34,619 nucleotides of DNA from Polaromonas sp. YR568 (GCA_945871335.1 CAMBWM010000002.1:1-34619); one strand, 5' to 3'; shown: positions 6,522 through 15,516, counted from the first letter of the stretch. Translations and numbers: made by a program. Notes: generated by a model from the sequence alone, not told the origin.

Positions 6522-8122
6522 ATTCTGAAAACGCCAAAGGCCGTGGATTGCACGGGCGATGCCGCAGCCATGGCCAGCCCCAGGCCCAGCCAGTCACGGC
6601 TCTCCTCGGGCAACACCACAGAGTCGACCCACAGCCGCGAGGCGGCATATAGCGGATGACTGTGGTCCTCGTAGTGCTGCCGGATGGGCTGCTTGAAGGC
6701 CTCTAGCTGGGCGGCATCCATGGCCTGGCCCTGCTTACGCATTTGTTCCTGTCGTACCAACGCCAGCACAGTGGCAGCCTGCTCACCACCCATCACCGAG
6801 GTTCTGGCGCTCGGCCACATGCCCATCAAACGCGGCCCGAAAGCGCGTCCACACATGGCGAAGTTGCCGGCGCCGTAACTGCCGCCCATCAGGAGACTAA
6901 ACTTCGGCACCCGACTGGTGGCCACAGCGTTGACCATCTTGGCGCCGTGCTTGGCAATGCCGCCGGATTCATAGTCGCGGCCGACCATAAAGCCATTGAT
7001 GTTATGCAGGAACAGCAAGGGCGTGCCGCTCTGGCAGCACAGTTCGATGAAGTTGGTGGCCTTTTGAGCAGATTCTGAATAGAGCACCCCGTCATTGATG
7101 AGCACGCCCACGGGCCAACCGTAGATGTGGCCGGTGCCGCATTTGAGCGTAGGGCTGAAGCGGTCGCGGTAGGCGACGAATTCGCTGCCATCTAGCAGGC
7201 GCGCGAGGATTTCGTTGGCCACGATAGGCTCTTTGGGATTGGCGCTGATCAGGCCTGGAATCTCGGTCGGGTCATACAGGGGGGCGCGACTGAGCTTGGG
7301 CGCAGACATGCCGCGAGGCCTTGCCGGGCGAGCCAGGATGGCGCGCACCAAGTCCAGGGCATGCAGATCGTCTTGCGCAAAATGATCAGCAACACCCGAT
7401 AGACGCGTGTGTACATCAGCCCCGCCCAGGCTCTCGGCGTCCACCATCTCACCGGTGGCTGCCTGCACCAGTTGCGGCCCACCCAGAAAGATGGTGCCGG
7501 TGCCTGTGACGATGACTGTCTCATCGCACATGGCCGGGATGTAGGCTCCGCCGGCGGTGCAAGAGCCCATGACTGCGGCGACCTGCGTCAACCCCAGGGC
7601 AGACATCTCGGCGATGTTGCGGAAAATCCGGCCGAAGTGGTGTTCGTCGGGGAAGATGTCTTCCTGCATGGGCAAAAAGGCACCGCCGGAATCAACGAGG
7701 TAGACGCAGGGTAGGCCATTTTCGCGGGCAATGTCCTGCGCGCGAATTTGCTTTCGAACGGTGATGGGGTAGTAGGTGCCGCCTTTGACCGTAGCGTCGT
7801 TGGCCATGATCATGCACAGCCGGCCACTGACCCGGCCGATGCCGGTGACGATGGCGCCAGAGGGCACCGAATCTTCATAAAGTTGATGGCCTGCCAACTG
7901 CCCTACTTCGACAAAGGCGCTCCCCGGGTCTAGCAGGCGGTGGATGCGCTCGCGGGCCATGAGCTTGCCGCGCTGGCAGTGCAGGTTGCGGGACTTTTCT
8001 CCGCCGCCGGCATTGGCTTGCTCTCGCGCCTCCTCGATGGGCTTGACCAGCTGTTGGTAGGCTTGCACGTTGTGTTTGAAGGCGGCAGAGCCGGTCTGTA
8101 GCCGCGAGGTCAGAATGGCCAT
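6518..8122 (-). CDS. Acyl-CoA carboxylase beta subunit (carboxyltransferase), AtuC/MCC-beta type
   Basis: 534 residues, a full-length crotonase-fold carboxyltransferase. Seen: RGKLMARERIHRLLDPGS (51-68), DATVKGGTYYPITVRK (109-124), YLVDSGGAFLP (141-151), and the oxyanion glycines in MGSCTAGGAYIPAM (185-198). Near the C-terminus are GGSYGAGNFAMCGRAFGPR and MGGEQAA, both usual for methylcrotonyl/geranyl-CoA carboxylase beta chains. It transfers carboxyl from biotin to the gamma carbon of an alpha,beta-unsaturated branched acyl-CoA in the characterised relatives. Which acyl-CoA is used here is not clear from motifs alone; a Phe/Gly difference is known to separate methylcrotonyl from geranyl enzymes, but I could not place it confidently without an alignment. 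Confidence 0.9.
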   Translation of the reverse strand: MAILTSRLQTGSAAFKHNVQAYQQLVKPIEEAREQANAGGGEKSRNLHCQRGKLMARERIHRLLDPGSAFVEVGQLAGHQLYEDSVPSGAIVTGIGRVSGRLCMIMANDATVKGGTYYPITVRKQIRAQDIARENGLPCVYLVDSGGAFLPMQEDIFPDEHHFGRIFRNIAEMSALGLTQVAAVMGSCTAGGAYIPAMCDETVIVTGTGTIFLGGPQLVQAATGEMVDAESLGGADVHTRLSGVADHFAQDDLHALDLVRAILARPARPRGMSAPKLSRAPLYDPTEIPGLISANPKEPIVANEILARLLDGSEFVAYRDRFSPTLKCGTGHIYGWPVGVLINDGVLYSESAQKATNFIELCCQSGTPLLFLHNINGFMVGRDYESGGIAKHGAKMVNAVATSRVPKFSLLMGGSYGAGNFAMCGRAFGPRLMGMWPSARTSVMGGEQAATVLALVRQEQMRKQGQAMDAAQLEAFKQPIRQHYEDHSHPLYAASRLWVDSVVLPEESRDWLGLGLAMAAASPVQSTAFGVFRM

Positions 8123-8158
8123 AGGGTCCGATCGTCGGTGATCAAGGGGTGCCCGTCT

Positions 8159-8470
8159 TCAATCGATGACCGGCAGTCGCAGCAGGGCATGGCCGAAAGA
8201 TTTTCCGGTCTGATCCAGACGCAGCGTCCTGGTGGCGCCGCCACCCAGGGCGTGCTCCATCACGACCACCACGGCCTGAATATTTTCCATGGGGTAGCAA
8301 TGCACAGGGCCACCGACCCAGTCACCGTACAGGGCCATGACCTTTTCGGGCGAAACGCTGCGCTTGAGTCGCTCCCATTGGTTTGTATCGCGGGCGATCA
8401 GGCCCGCGGTGCAAATGTCGCCCTTGTCACCGGAGCGGATGTAGCAAATATCGGCAAGGATCTGGCTCAT
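8159..8470 (-). CDS. AtuA-related C-terminal-domain protein
   Basis: 103 residues. The sequence, with the marker IRSGDKGDICTAGLIA (about 12-27) and a glycine-rich ALGGGATRTLRLDQTGKS (about 73-90), matches the small domain that ends full-length AtuA proteins. Here it is a separate gene, starting 4 nt after the stop of the main AtuA gene (8475) and preceded by GGAGG. The two products are therefore likely made together and form one complex. The biochemical role of AtuA is not established; in Pseudomonas it is required for growth on citronellol and geraniol. A 36-nt gap leads to the carboxylase beta gene. Confidence 0.8.
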   Translation of the reverse strand: MSQILADICYIRSGDKGDICTAGLIARDTNQWERLKRSVSPEKVMALYGDWVGGPVHCYPMENIQAVVVVMEHALGGGATRTLRLDQTGKSFGHALLRLPVID

Positions 8471-8474
8471 GGTC

Positions 8475-9848
8475 TTAGGCCTCCAAGATGTTGACGCTTT
8501 GCTGCACGTAGTGACGCGGTATCAGGGTGGGCCACAGGGATACCACGGGCCGGGGCTTGATTGGCGTGCCGAACGAGGTTCCGCCCGGCCCCATGATCCA
8601 GAGGTTGGCGGCGGCTCGCCGCACCTTGTCGGCCTCCTCGGCCGTTCGCGTACGCACTGCGCAGCGCAAACCGACCTCTGGTAAATCATTGGCCTGCCGC
8701 GGGTCTATCGCGGGTGCCGCCGGGCCATGGAGCATGTTCAGGCCGACGAAGTCAAACTGCACCTGATCGGCCTTCAAACCCATACGCTCGAAGCGTTCGA
8801 GCATGGTCTGGCGTGCCTTGAGTGCGCGGTCGTAGGCCTGTGGCCAGGGAAAAAAGGCCATGCTCTCGCCTATCCATCCGTCCTGGTAGCCGATGACCAG
8901 CTTAAGGGTCTGCGGCGGTCCCTGCCCGGTCATGCCGCTGATGCGCACCCGGTCATCGCCCAAGTCTTGCAACTGCAGCGTGGTGAAGTTGGCCACGCCA
9001 TCTGGCATGAGGTAGCGGCTGGGGTCAGCAATTTCGTAGACCAGATGTTCTTTGATGGTGAACGAATCCACCCGCCCACCGCTACCCGGCACTTTGCTGA
9101 TCACGGCCGTAGCGTCTTCATTGAACTCTATGATGGGAAAACCCACGCGGCCCATGAGCGGCATCTGATCAAAGCGCGATGACATGCCCCCGGTGCATGC
9201 GGCCGCGCACTCCACTACGTGGCCAAGGGTGATGGCTGCAGCTATGCGATCGGCGTCTTGTGGCGTGTGGCGCCAGCCAAATGCATGCATGGCAGCACCC
9301 ACATAAAGCCCGTTGTCAGAAACACGTCCCGTGACCACCACATCGGCGCCCTCCCCCAAAGCCTGGGCCACGCCGCTGCCATCGGTATAGACATTGGCGC
9401 AAACAATGCGATCTGCAATGGCGGCAAAGTCGCGCCCGGGGTCTTCCATGTGCAGCAAGTCCAAGCCATCGGCCCGCAGTCGCTCGACTTGGGCGAGCAG
9501 GTCATCGCCCTGGACCACGCCCACCTTGAGCCCTTGCAAACCGAGTGCACGCGCATCGGCGAGCATCTGCTGACCGGCGGCCATCGGGTTGACACCGCCG
9601 CCATTGGAGATCAGGCGCGTGCCCTGCTTGCGGGCTGTGGGCATCATGGCCTTCATGAACTGCACCGCATCGGGGATGAAACCAGCGTTAGGGTTCTTGA
9701 GCTTTTGCCGTTGTAGCAGGGCCATGGTCAGCTCGGCCAAAAAATCAAAACACAGGTAATCGAGCCGTCCTTTTTCCAAGACCTCCATGGCCGGGTCAAA
9801 TCCGTCGCCCCAGAAACCGGAGCCCGATCCCATGCGAATTTGTTTCAT
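8475..9848 (-). CDS. atuA: AtuA family protein (acyclic terpene utilisation, DUF1446), main domain
   Basis: 457 residues. Typical features include the N-terminal RMGSGSGFWGDGFDPA (5-20), LISNGGGVNPMA (79-90), VYTDGSGVAQALGEGADVVVTGRVSDN, and TGGMSSRFDQMP, all characteristic of the AtuA/DUF1446 family. It lacks the about 100-residue C-terminal domain, which is encoded by the next gene. No enzymatic activity is proven for the family; its genes nearly always lie with acyl-CoA carboxylases, and AtuA is needed for acyclic terpene growth in Pseudomonas. The start overlaps the stop of the crotonase gene by ATGA (9845-9848). I see no frameshift between the two AtuA genes: the first ends in a clean TAA at 8475-8477. 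Confidence 0.88.
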   Translation of the reverse strand: MKQIRMGSGSGFWGDGFDPAMEVLEKGRLDYLCFDFLAELTMALLQRQKLKNPNAGFIPDAVQFMKAMMPTARKQGTRLISNGGGVNPMAAGQQMLADARALGLQGLKVGVVQGDDLLAQVERLRADGLDLLHMEDPGRDFAAIADRIVCANVYTDGSGVAQALGEGADVVVTGRVSDNGLYVGAAMHAFGWRHTPQDADRIAAAITLGHVVECAAACTGGMSSRFDQMPLMGRVGFPIIEFNEDATAVISKVPGSGGRVDSFTIKEHLVYEIADPSRYLMPDGVANFTTLQLQDLGDDRVRISGMTGQGPPQTLKLVIGYQDGWIGESMAFFPWPQAYDRALKARQTMLERFERMGLKADQVQFDFVGLNMLHGPAAPAIDPRQANDLPEVGLRCAVRTRTAEEADKVRRAAANLWIMGPGGTSFGTPIKPRPVVSLWPTLIPRHYVQQSVNILEA

Positions 9849-10645
9849 TTTCCGCTTCCCTTCTTAAGCACTTTTTGCCGGTAGCGCTCCACGCTCTCCT
9901 TGTGCCCGGCGGCCTGAAAGGCCACCGCTTGCAGATAAGCTTCGTAAGCCAGATTGGCGCGTAGCTCCATGCGAGAGCCATGCCGCATCGCCGTCTTGGT
10001 GATACCCAAAGTCAGCGGCGTGTAGTTCTGCGTGATCTGCAAGGCCAGTTCCTGCGCCCGGGCCAGCAGGTCTGGCGCCGCAACGACCTCAACGAAAAGG
10101 CCAAGCCCCAGGCCGGTAGCCGCATCGATCGAGCCGGCGGTGTACATGTAATAATTGGCTCGCCCTGGCCCGAGATGGTGCGCAAGCAACCAAGGCACGC
10201 CCACGTCGGCACCCGATAGCCCCAGGCGGGCAAAAGCAATGTCATAGCGCGCCGAGGGTGCCGCGATGGCGAAGTCGCAGGCCATGGCCACACCAGCGCC
10301 GCCGCCGGCAGCCGGGCCATTGACCGCGGCAATCACCGGGCAGCGCAGATAGTAAAGCCGCTCGGCCACGGCGTTGTAGCCGGCCACCATAAGGACATCT
10401 TCTTCGACTGGGACACGATCGGGACTCATGATCTCAAAGAGGTCACCGCCGCCGCAAAAAACTTTACCGCTTCCGGTGAGCACTACAGCTTGAATCGCCT
10501 TATCGCGCTCAATCTCAGCCAGGGCCTCGAGCATCTGAGGGGCAAAGTCCTGCCCCATGGTGTTGGCCTTGTCGGCCCAGTCAAAGGTGAGGGTTGCGAT
10601 GGCGCCCTGGCGGTCGAGGCGTAACTGTCTTTTTCCCATGTTCAT
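9845..10645 (-). CDS. Enoyl-CoA hydratase/crotonase-family protein (AtuE-like)
   Basis: 266 residues, crotonase fold. Seen: [11 protein letters not shown] near the N-terminus, the oxyanion segment [13 protein letters not shown], and [21 protein letters not shown]. Both glutamates of classical enoyl-CoA hydratase appear absent: the GGGxE position reads GGGAG, and the second is replaced in [17 protein letters not shown], where an Asp follows, as in some other crotonase subgroups. It may therefore not be a standard hydratase. By position it corresponds to AtuE (isohexenylglutaconyl-CoA hydratase) of the terpene pathway. The start at 10645 is fixed by an ATGA overlap with the acyl-CoA dehydrogenase gene; the frame is open further upstream but only as antisense reading. 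Confidence 0.85.
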   Translation of the reverse strand: MNMGKRQLRLDRQGAIATLTFDWADKANTMGQDFAPQMLEALAEIERDKAIQAVVLTGSGKVFCGGGDLFEIMSPDRVPVEEDVLMVAGYNAVAERLYYLRCPVIAAVNGPAAGGGAGVAMACDFAIAAPSARYDIAFARLGLSGADVGVPWLLAHHLGPGRANYYMYTAGSIDAATGLGLGLFVEVVAAPDLLARAQELALQITQNYTPLTLGITKTAMRHGSRMELRANLAYEAYLQAVAFQAAGHKESVERYRQKVLKKGSGK

Positions 10646-11814
10646 TTTCCAATCTTCACAATGGCATCGCCCAAAATTTCTCGAGCAGCCACCAAACGCT
10701 GAATTTGGCTTGTACCTTCTCCGATTTGGTACATCTTCGCATCGCGCATGTAGCGCTCGGCGGGAAAGTCGGTGAGGTAGCCGTAGCCACCCAGAATCTC
10801 GACGGTTGCTGCGGTGCATTTGAGCGCTGCCTCGGCCGCGTGGTACTTGGCCAGGGCTGATGGCAATTTGATCGGCAGGGCACTGCCGTACATGCGGGCG
10901 CAATTGAGTGTCATCAGGCGTGCGCTGTCTATGGCGGCGGCCATTTCGGCGATCTGCATGCTAATGCCCTGAAAGGCTCCGATAGGTCGGCCAAATTGCA
11001 TGCGCTCACTGGCATAGCGGCAAGCGAGTTCGAAGGCGGCCTGAGCCAAGCCGACACAAAGGGCCGCTACCTGAATTCGGCCGCGGTCAAGGGTGTGCGC
11101 AAAAGCCCGAAAGCCCCGGCCTTCGTCCCCGATCAGGGCGTCAGCAGTTAAGGGCGTTTCCTGAAAATAAAGCGTACAGGTGTCCGAGCCTCGCATGCCC
11201 ATCTTGTGGTCTGGCGGGCCTTGCACAAAGCCGGGTGCCCCGCGCTCGACAATGAAAGCGCTGACGCCCGAGTCAGTGCCGGCCGTCAACACAAACACAT
11301 CGGCTACCGGGCCGTTGGTATTGAAGGCTTTGGAGCCCGACAGACACCAGCCGCCACTGGTGCGCACGGCCCGCGTGAGCGGATGAGCCGCATCAGAGCC
11401 CCCGGAAGGCTCGGTCAAGCCAAAGGCGCCGATGGCAGCTCCGCTGGCCAAATCCGGCAGATAGCGCTGCTTTTGGGACGGGCTACCGTGCTCTGCGATC
11501 AAGGTGGTGGCCAAACCGATGTGGGCATTAAGTGAACTGCCTACCGATCCGCTCGCCTTAGAAACCTCTTCGAGCACCAGGCACACGCTGACCAGGTCCA
11601 AGCCGCTGCCACCGTACTCTGCCGGGCAGGTCATACCCATATAGCCTTGCAGACCCAGCTCACGAAACAACTCGCGCGGGAAACGGTCTTCCTGATCGAT
11701 CCGGTGGGCGTGGGGCTCAACGCGATCACGGCAAAAAGTCTCGGCCGCCTGGCGCACGGCCTCCTGAGCCTCCGAAAGGGCGTATTGCTGTGCCCGGGTT
11801 GCAGTGGCGGCCAT
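10642..11814 (-). CDS. Acyl-CoA dehydrogenase (AtuD-like)
   Basis: 390 residues, the usual length for the FAD-dependent family that oxidises acyl-CoA to 2-enoyl-CoA. Seen: [15 protein letters not shown], the FAD-binding [24 protein letters not shown], the segment [18 protein letters not shown], and [21 protein letters not shown] at the end. The expected catalytic base is Glu366 in [10 protein letters not shown]. Its place directly before the crotonase and downstream of the CoA ligase fits citronellyl-CoA-type dehydrogenation, but the chain specificity cannot be read. 21 nt separate it from the ligase gene. Confidence 0.92.
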   Translation of the reverse strand: MAATATRAQQYALSEAQEAVRQAAETFCRDRVEPHAHRIDQEDRFPRELFRELGLQGYMGMTCPAEYGGSGLDLVSVCLVLEEVSKASGSVGSSLNAHIGLATTLIAEHGSPSQKQRYLPDLASGAAIGAFGLTEPSGGSDAAHPLTRAVRTSGGWCLSGSKAFNTNGPVADVFVLTAGTDSGVSAFIVERGAPGFVQGPPDHKMGMRGSDTCTLYFQETPLTADALIGDEGRGFRAFAHTLDRGRIQVAALCVGLAQAAFELACRYASERMQFGRPIGAFQGISMQIAEMAAAIDSARLMTLNCARMYGSALPIKLPSALAKYHAAEAALKCTAATVEILGGYGYLTDFPAERYMRDAKMYQIGEGTSQIQRLVAAREILGDAIVKIGK

Positions 11815-11835
11815 GCGGTCTGTGGTGATTGGGCC

Positions 11836-13374
11836 TCAGCCCTGAGCGCGCTGGAGTTGTTCGCGCAGTGCAAAGCGCTGGATTTTTCCGGAGGCGGTCA
11901 GCGGTAACTCGGTCACAAAGGAAACGCCTCGCGGTATCTTGTGTTTGCCCACCAGGCCCGCGGTGTGCGCAAGTAAAGCTTGCTCATCGACGTTGGCGCC
12001 GTCTTTGCGGACCACAAAGGCGTGGATCACTTCTCCGCGAATTTCGTCGGGTACGCCGACCACGGCCGCCGTCTGCACTTCAGGGTGCTCGCACAAAGCG
12101 TTTTCGACCTCCTTGGGATAGACGTTAAAGCCATTGCTCACAATCATGTCCTTGATCCGATCGCGGATGTACACATGGCCGCCCTCATCGACCACGCCAA
12201 TGTCGCCCGAATGCAGCCAACCGTCGCGGATGGCTTCGAGCGTTTTTTCGGGCTGGTTCCAGTAACCGGCCATGAAGGTCTTGGAGCGAAAGCAAAGCTC
12301 GCCCGGCGTGTTGGGCGGCAGGCTGTGCCCCTGCTCATCGATGACCTTGACTTCCACGCCGGGCAGAGTCGGGCCGGTTGAGCCCGGACGCTGCTCGTCA
12401 AAAGGAATCTGCACGGCGGCCACCGGAGAGATTTCCGACAACCCATAGCTTTCAATGATCTCGATGCCATGCACGCGCTTGAGGTCATGTTTGAGCCGGT
12501 TTGACACCGGACCGCCACCGACATCCATCAGGCGCACGCTGGAGATGTCCTTGCCTTGCAGGGTCTGCGGGTCAAACAGACGGGCAAACATGGTGGGCAC
12601 CCCGACCAAAATGCTGGCCTGGTGTTTTTGGACCAGTTGCCAGGCCTGTTCGGGGTCAAATCGGGGCAGGATGACAACGCTTGAGCCGGCCAGCGCAGGC
12701 ATGATGAAGTCCCAGCAATAGCCAAAGGACGAGAACATGGGCAGCAAAGTGATGTTGCGATCGGCCATCTGATAGCGGGCAACCGACTGGGTCATCTGCG
12801 CATTGAGCACGATGGCCGAATGCGTGAGCAAGATACCCTTGGGGCGACCCGTCGTGCCGCTGCTGTAGATCATGACGGCGGGGTCTTGCGGGTCGTCGCG
12901 CAGAGGCGCTGCCAGCGGTTCATGGCCGGCCAGTTGTTCGTCGTACCCGAGCCAGCCGTCAATCGGACCCGCAATGGCGACCTTCAGGCCAGGCACATGC
13001 CGCGCCAGTTGCGCATCGATCCGATCGGCAAACTGCGCATGCACAAACAATTGCTTCGGCGTGCAATCAAGTGCTGTGTGCAGAACCTCACGCGCCGACG
13101 AAAGTGTGTTGACCGGCACACAAATGGCGCCAGCGATGGCACAGGCGATGAAAATCTCCACCAATTCACGTGAATTTCCGGTCAACAACATGACCCGCTC
13201 GCCCGGCACCAAGCCGGCGGCCACCATGGCCTGGGCCAATCGGGCGGCACGCTCGTAGGTCTGAGCATAGGTCTGGCAAGGCGCAGTGCTGACTTCCAGC
13301 AAGTGCGGCGTGTTCGGCAGCGTCCTGGCGTTATGAGCAAAGAGGGTATCGATGCGTTCTATGGCAGCGGTCAT
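11836..13374 (-). CDS. Acyl-CoA ligase (class I AMP-forming)
   Basis: 512 residues. It activates a carboxylic acid with ATP and CoA. Seen: the P-loop-like YSSGTTGRPKGILLTH (170-185), YGLSEISP in the middle, GWLHSGDIG and DRIKDMIVSNGFNVYPKEVE at the hinge, and ASGKIQR near the end with the adenylation lysine at about 497. It resembles medium- and long-chain fatty-acid or cyclohexanecarboxylate-type ligases; the substrate is not determined. In the operon it supplies the CoA ester used by the dehydrogenase and carboxylase. 21 nt separate it from each neighbour. Confidence 0.92.
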   Translation of the reverse strand: MTAAIERIDTLFAHNARTLPNTPHLLEVSTAPCQTYAQTYERAARLAQAMVAAGLVPGERVMLLTGNSRELVEIFIACAIAGAICVPVNTLSSAREVLHTALDCTPKQLFVHAQFADRIDAQLARHVPGLKVAIAGPIDGWLGYDEQLAGHEPLAAPLRDDPQDPAVMIYSSGTTGRPKGILLTHSAIVLNAQMTQSVARYQMADRNITLLPMFSSFGYCWDFIMPALAGSSVVILPRFDPEQAWQLVQKHQASILVGVPTMFARLFDPQTLQGKDISSVRLMDVGGGPVSNRLKHDLKRVHGIEIIESYGLSEISPVAAVQIPFDEQRPGSTGPTLPGVEVKVIDEQGHSLPPNTPGELCFRSKTFMAGYWNQPEKTLEAIRDGWLHSGDIGVVDEGGHVYIRDRIKDMIVSNGFNVYPKEVENALCEHPEVQTAAVVGVPDEIRGEVIHAFVVRKDGANVDEQALLAHTAGLVGKHKIPRGVSFVTELPLTASGKIQRFALREQLQRAQG

Positions 13375-13395
13375 GCGAAGGCTTGGCGGACTGGC

Positions 13396-14145
13396 TCAGA
13401 TGGCCATGCGCTGACCACCGTCGAGGTAGTAAACCTCTCCCGTGGCGAAACTGACGCGTGGTGAGACCAGGAAGGCGACGAAAACAGCCACTTCTTCGGG
13501 TTTGGCCACGCGGCGCAAAGGGATGCGCTTGAGGATCCAGTCGCGCGAGGCTTCGTTGGACAAAATGTCCTTGGAGATGTCTGACTCCACATACCCGGGG
13601 GCCATGCACAGCACTCGAATTTTGTCACGCGCCCAGTCCAGGGCCAGGGCCCGGGTCAGGCCCTCAATGGCGGCCTTGGAAGTGACGTAAGACACGCAGC
13701 GCGGGAAGGCCGCTTGCCCGGCCACAGAACCCATGTTGACAACCACCGGTCGGGGCGAGACCTTGAGGTAAGGGTATGCGCGGCGGGCCACCGCATACTG
13801 GGCCACCAGGTTGACCTGCATGTCCTGGGCGAACATGTCCGCGTCGATGTCTTTGGGCAAGCCATCGCGCAGCATGCCGGCGTTGTTGATCACGATGTCC
13901 AGTCGGCCGTGCTTGGCTACGGCGGCATCGACTGCCGACTCCATGGAGGCCGAACTCTTGGCATCGGCCACGATCACGCTGGCACTCATGCCCAGCGCGC
14001 GTACCGCACACGCTGTCTCTTCAAGCATGGGCAAGTCACGGCCCACACAGGCAATGTCGATACCATCTCGCGCCAGCTCAAGCGCCACGGCACGACCGAT
14101 GTTGCGGCTTGCGCCTGTCACGAGTGCAACGGGTCTGGACTCCAT
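13396..14145 (-). CDS. Short-chain dehydrogenase/reductase (classical SDR)
   Basis: 249 residues with all classical SDR marks: TGASRNIG (10-17) for NAD(P) binding, NNAG (87-90), a serine in NMGSVAG (about 140), YVTSK (153-157, Tyr and Lys), and PGYVESD. The catalytic Ser/Tyr/Lys are intact, so it should oxidise or reduce a hydroxyl/keto group. Two SDR genes open the operon, as AtuB and AtuG do in the terpene cluster; likely roles are alcohol or 3-hydroxyacyl-CoA oxidation. The SDR fold does not tell the substrate. Only 5 nt separate it from the upstream SDR gene. Confidence 0.88.
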   Translation of the reverse strand: MESRPVALVTGASRNIGRAVALELARDGIDIACVGRDLPMLEETACAVRALGMSASVIVADAKSSASMESAVDAAVAKHGRLDIVINNAGMLRDGLPKDIDADMFAQDMQVNLVAQYAVARRAYPYLKVSPRPVVVNMGSVAGQAAFPRCVSYVTSKAAIEGLTRALALDWARDKIRVLCMAPGYVESDISKDILSNEASRDWILKRIPLRRVAKPEEVAVFVAFLVSPRVSFATGEVYYLDGGQRMAI

Positions 14146-14150
14146 GGGCG

Positions 14151-14963
14151 TCAGACCTTTTGGTAGCGTTGCTCGGGTGGAGGCGGCACAAAAACACCCT
14201 TATTGAGCCACTGGGCGCCGTCGGCAACCAAAACCTCGCCGTTGATGTAGTTAGCCATCGGTGTGCACAAGAACAGTCCGATTTCGACGGTCTCTTCCAC
14301 CGTCTCGAAACGGCCGGCGGGAATAGAGCTGATGATTTTTTGCTGCCCCTCACTGGTTGGCCACAAAGCGGTGCGCGATTGCTCGGTGTCGACAAAGCCA
14401 GGGCACAGGCAGTTGATCTGCACGTTGCGCGGACCCCATTCGACCGCCAAGGTCTGCGACATGGCAATGACACCGGCTTTGGCTGCTGCAGAATGGACAG
14501 TGCCGGGCCCGCCGTACCAGGCATAGGCTGCGCTGATACTCAGCACCTTGCCCGAACCCTGGCGTAGCATGTGCCGCCCGGCGGCCATGGTGCAGTAAGC
14601 CGTCCCGTTGAGTACGATGTTGATCACAGCGTTCCAGCCGTTGGGCGAAATGTCTTCAGCACGGGACACAAAATTACCGGCCGCATTGTTGATCAAAACG
14701 TCAATGCGCCCAAGTTCGGCGACGACTCGGTCTATGGTGGCAGTGACATCCTGGGCCTGGCGGATATCAAGTGCGCAGGTCATCGCCTGACCACCGGCCG
14801 CCCGGATCTCGGCGGCCACCGCGTCAAGCAACTCGATGCGACGCCCGGTCAGCACAGGAATGCCGCCGAGCTGGGCCACACGGCGAGCAAAGCCGGCGCC
14901 GATGCCGGTACCGGCGCCTGTGATGAAGACCACCTTGGAAGCAAACGCGTCGTCCCTGAGCAT
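14151..14963 (-). CDS. 2,4-dienoyl-CoA-reductase-like SDR
   Basis: 270 residues. Seen: TGAGTGIG (15-22), INNAAGNF (91-98) and SAAAKAGV (158-165). The canonical Tyr of YxxxK is Ser158, with Lys162 kept. NNAAGNF and the S-x-x-x-K arrangement are typical of SDR-type 2,4-dienoyl-CoA reductases (DECR), in which a different Tyr, earlier in the chain, does the work; Tyr147 in SAAYAW is the likely counterpart. Such an enzyme removes conjugated double bonds from acyl-CoAs using NADPH, which would suit a polyunsaturated or terpenoid chain. A trans-2-enoyl-CoA reductase is an alternative. It lies 38 nt after the CMD-family gene. Confidence 0.82.
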   Translation of the reverse strand: MLRDDAFASKVVFITGAGTGIGAGFARRVAQLGGIPVLTGRRIELLDAVAAEIRAAGGQAMTCALDIRQAQDVTATIDRVVAELGRIDVLINNAAGNFVSRAEDISPNGWNAVINIVLNGTAYCTMAAGRHMLRQGSGKVLSISAAYAWYGGPGTVHSAAAKAGVIAMSQTLAVEWGPRNVQINCLCPGFVDTEQSRTALWPTSEGQQKIISSIPAGRFETVEETVEIGLFLCTPMANYINGEVLVADGAQWLNKGVFVPPPPEQRYQKV

Positions 14964-15001
14964 AAGGCTAGCGAATGATGGGATGAATCAGCGGCTGGGT
15001 C

Positions 15002-15415
15002 TCACTGGCCATCGGCCAGCGGCTTTGGCGCGCGCCCGATCTTGGTCAGCGTGGCCGAGGCCTCAGCAAAAGCATTGTTGCCCGCCGGAACGCCGCAGTA
15101 GCAAGCAGCGTGAAAAATGATTTCCTTGATGTCTTCCTCGTTCAGGCCATTATTGAAAGCGGCCACGACGTGCAAATTGAACTCCTCCCAGCGACCCAGG
15201 GCGATCATCAGGGCCAGCGTCATGTGGGAGCGGGTGCGCAGATCAATTCCGGGCCGCGTCCAGACTTCGCCCCATGCGTAGCGAGTGATGTGGGCCTGCC
15301 ACTCCTCGGTGAATGTGGTCCGTGCGTTGGTGGCTTTGTCAACCCAAGCGTCACCCAAAACCGAGCGCCGCTGCTTCATGCCGGCCTCATAGCGCTTGCG
15401 GTCAAGTTCTTCCAT
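15002..15415 (-). CDS. Carboxymuconolactone decarboxylase (CMD) family protein
   Basis: 137 residues, the size of single-domain PcaC-type proteins. Seen: ITRYAWGEVWTRPGIDLRTRS (43-63), EFNLHVVAAFNNG (78-90) and CYCGVPAGNNAF (105-116), all close to the 4-carboxymuconolactone decarboxylase pattern. The pair of cysteines is C-x-C (105/107), not the CxxC of AhpD peroxidase relatives, so a lyase-type rather than peroxidase role is more likely. No protocatechuate genes are nearby, so the substrate is probably not carboxymuconolactone. The ATG is preceded by AAAAGGAG at good spacing. First gene of the operon, divergent from the Bug gene. Confidence 0.82.
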   Translation of the reverse strand: MEELDRKRYEAGMKQRRSVLGDAWVDKATNARTTFTEEWQAHITRYAWGEVWTRPGIDLRTRSHMTLALMIALGRWEEFNLHVVAAFNNGLNEEDIKEIIFHAACYCGVPAGNNAFAEASATLTKIGRAPKPLADGQ

Positions 15416-15503
15416 GAATCGCTCCTTTTGTGCGGGGGTCGAAGGGTTGCAACATTGTCACTCCAGTTTGATGAAGAACTGATGTGAGCTCTGCTTTTTT
15501 TGA

Positions 15504-15516
15504 AATTACGATAATT
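15504..15516. promoter_or_regulatory. AATTA-CGA-TAATT palindrome overlapping the minus-strand -10
   Basis: A perfect 5-bp inverted repeat with a 3-nt centre overlaps the -10 of the minus-strand operon promoter. A related AATT-ACAG-AATT lies at 15573-15584 over the -35 of the divergent Bug promoter, and a looser relative, TGAAATACGAGAAATTA, at 23321-23337. It could be the binding site of one of the two IclR proteins; this is inference only. Confidence 0.4.

Noticed and set aside
10646..10903. Longer start for the crotonase gene at 9845-10645
   Set aside because: The extra part is antisense-like reading within the acyl-CoA dehydrogenase region; the ATGA overlap at 10642-10645 fixes the start.
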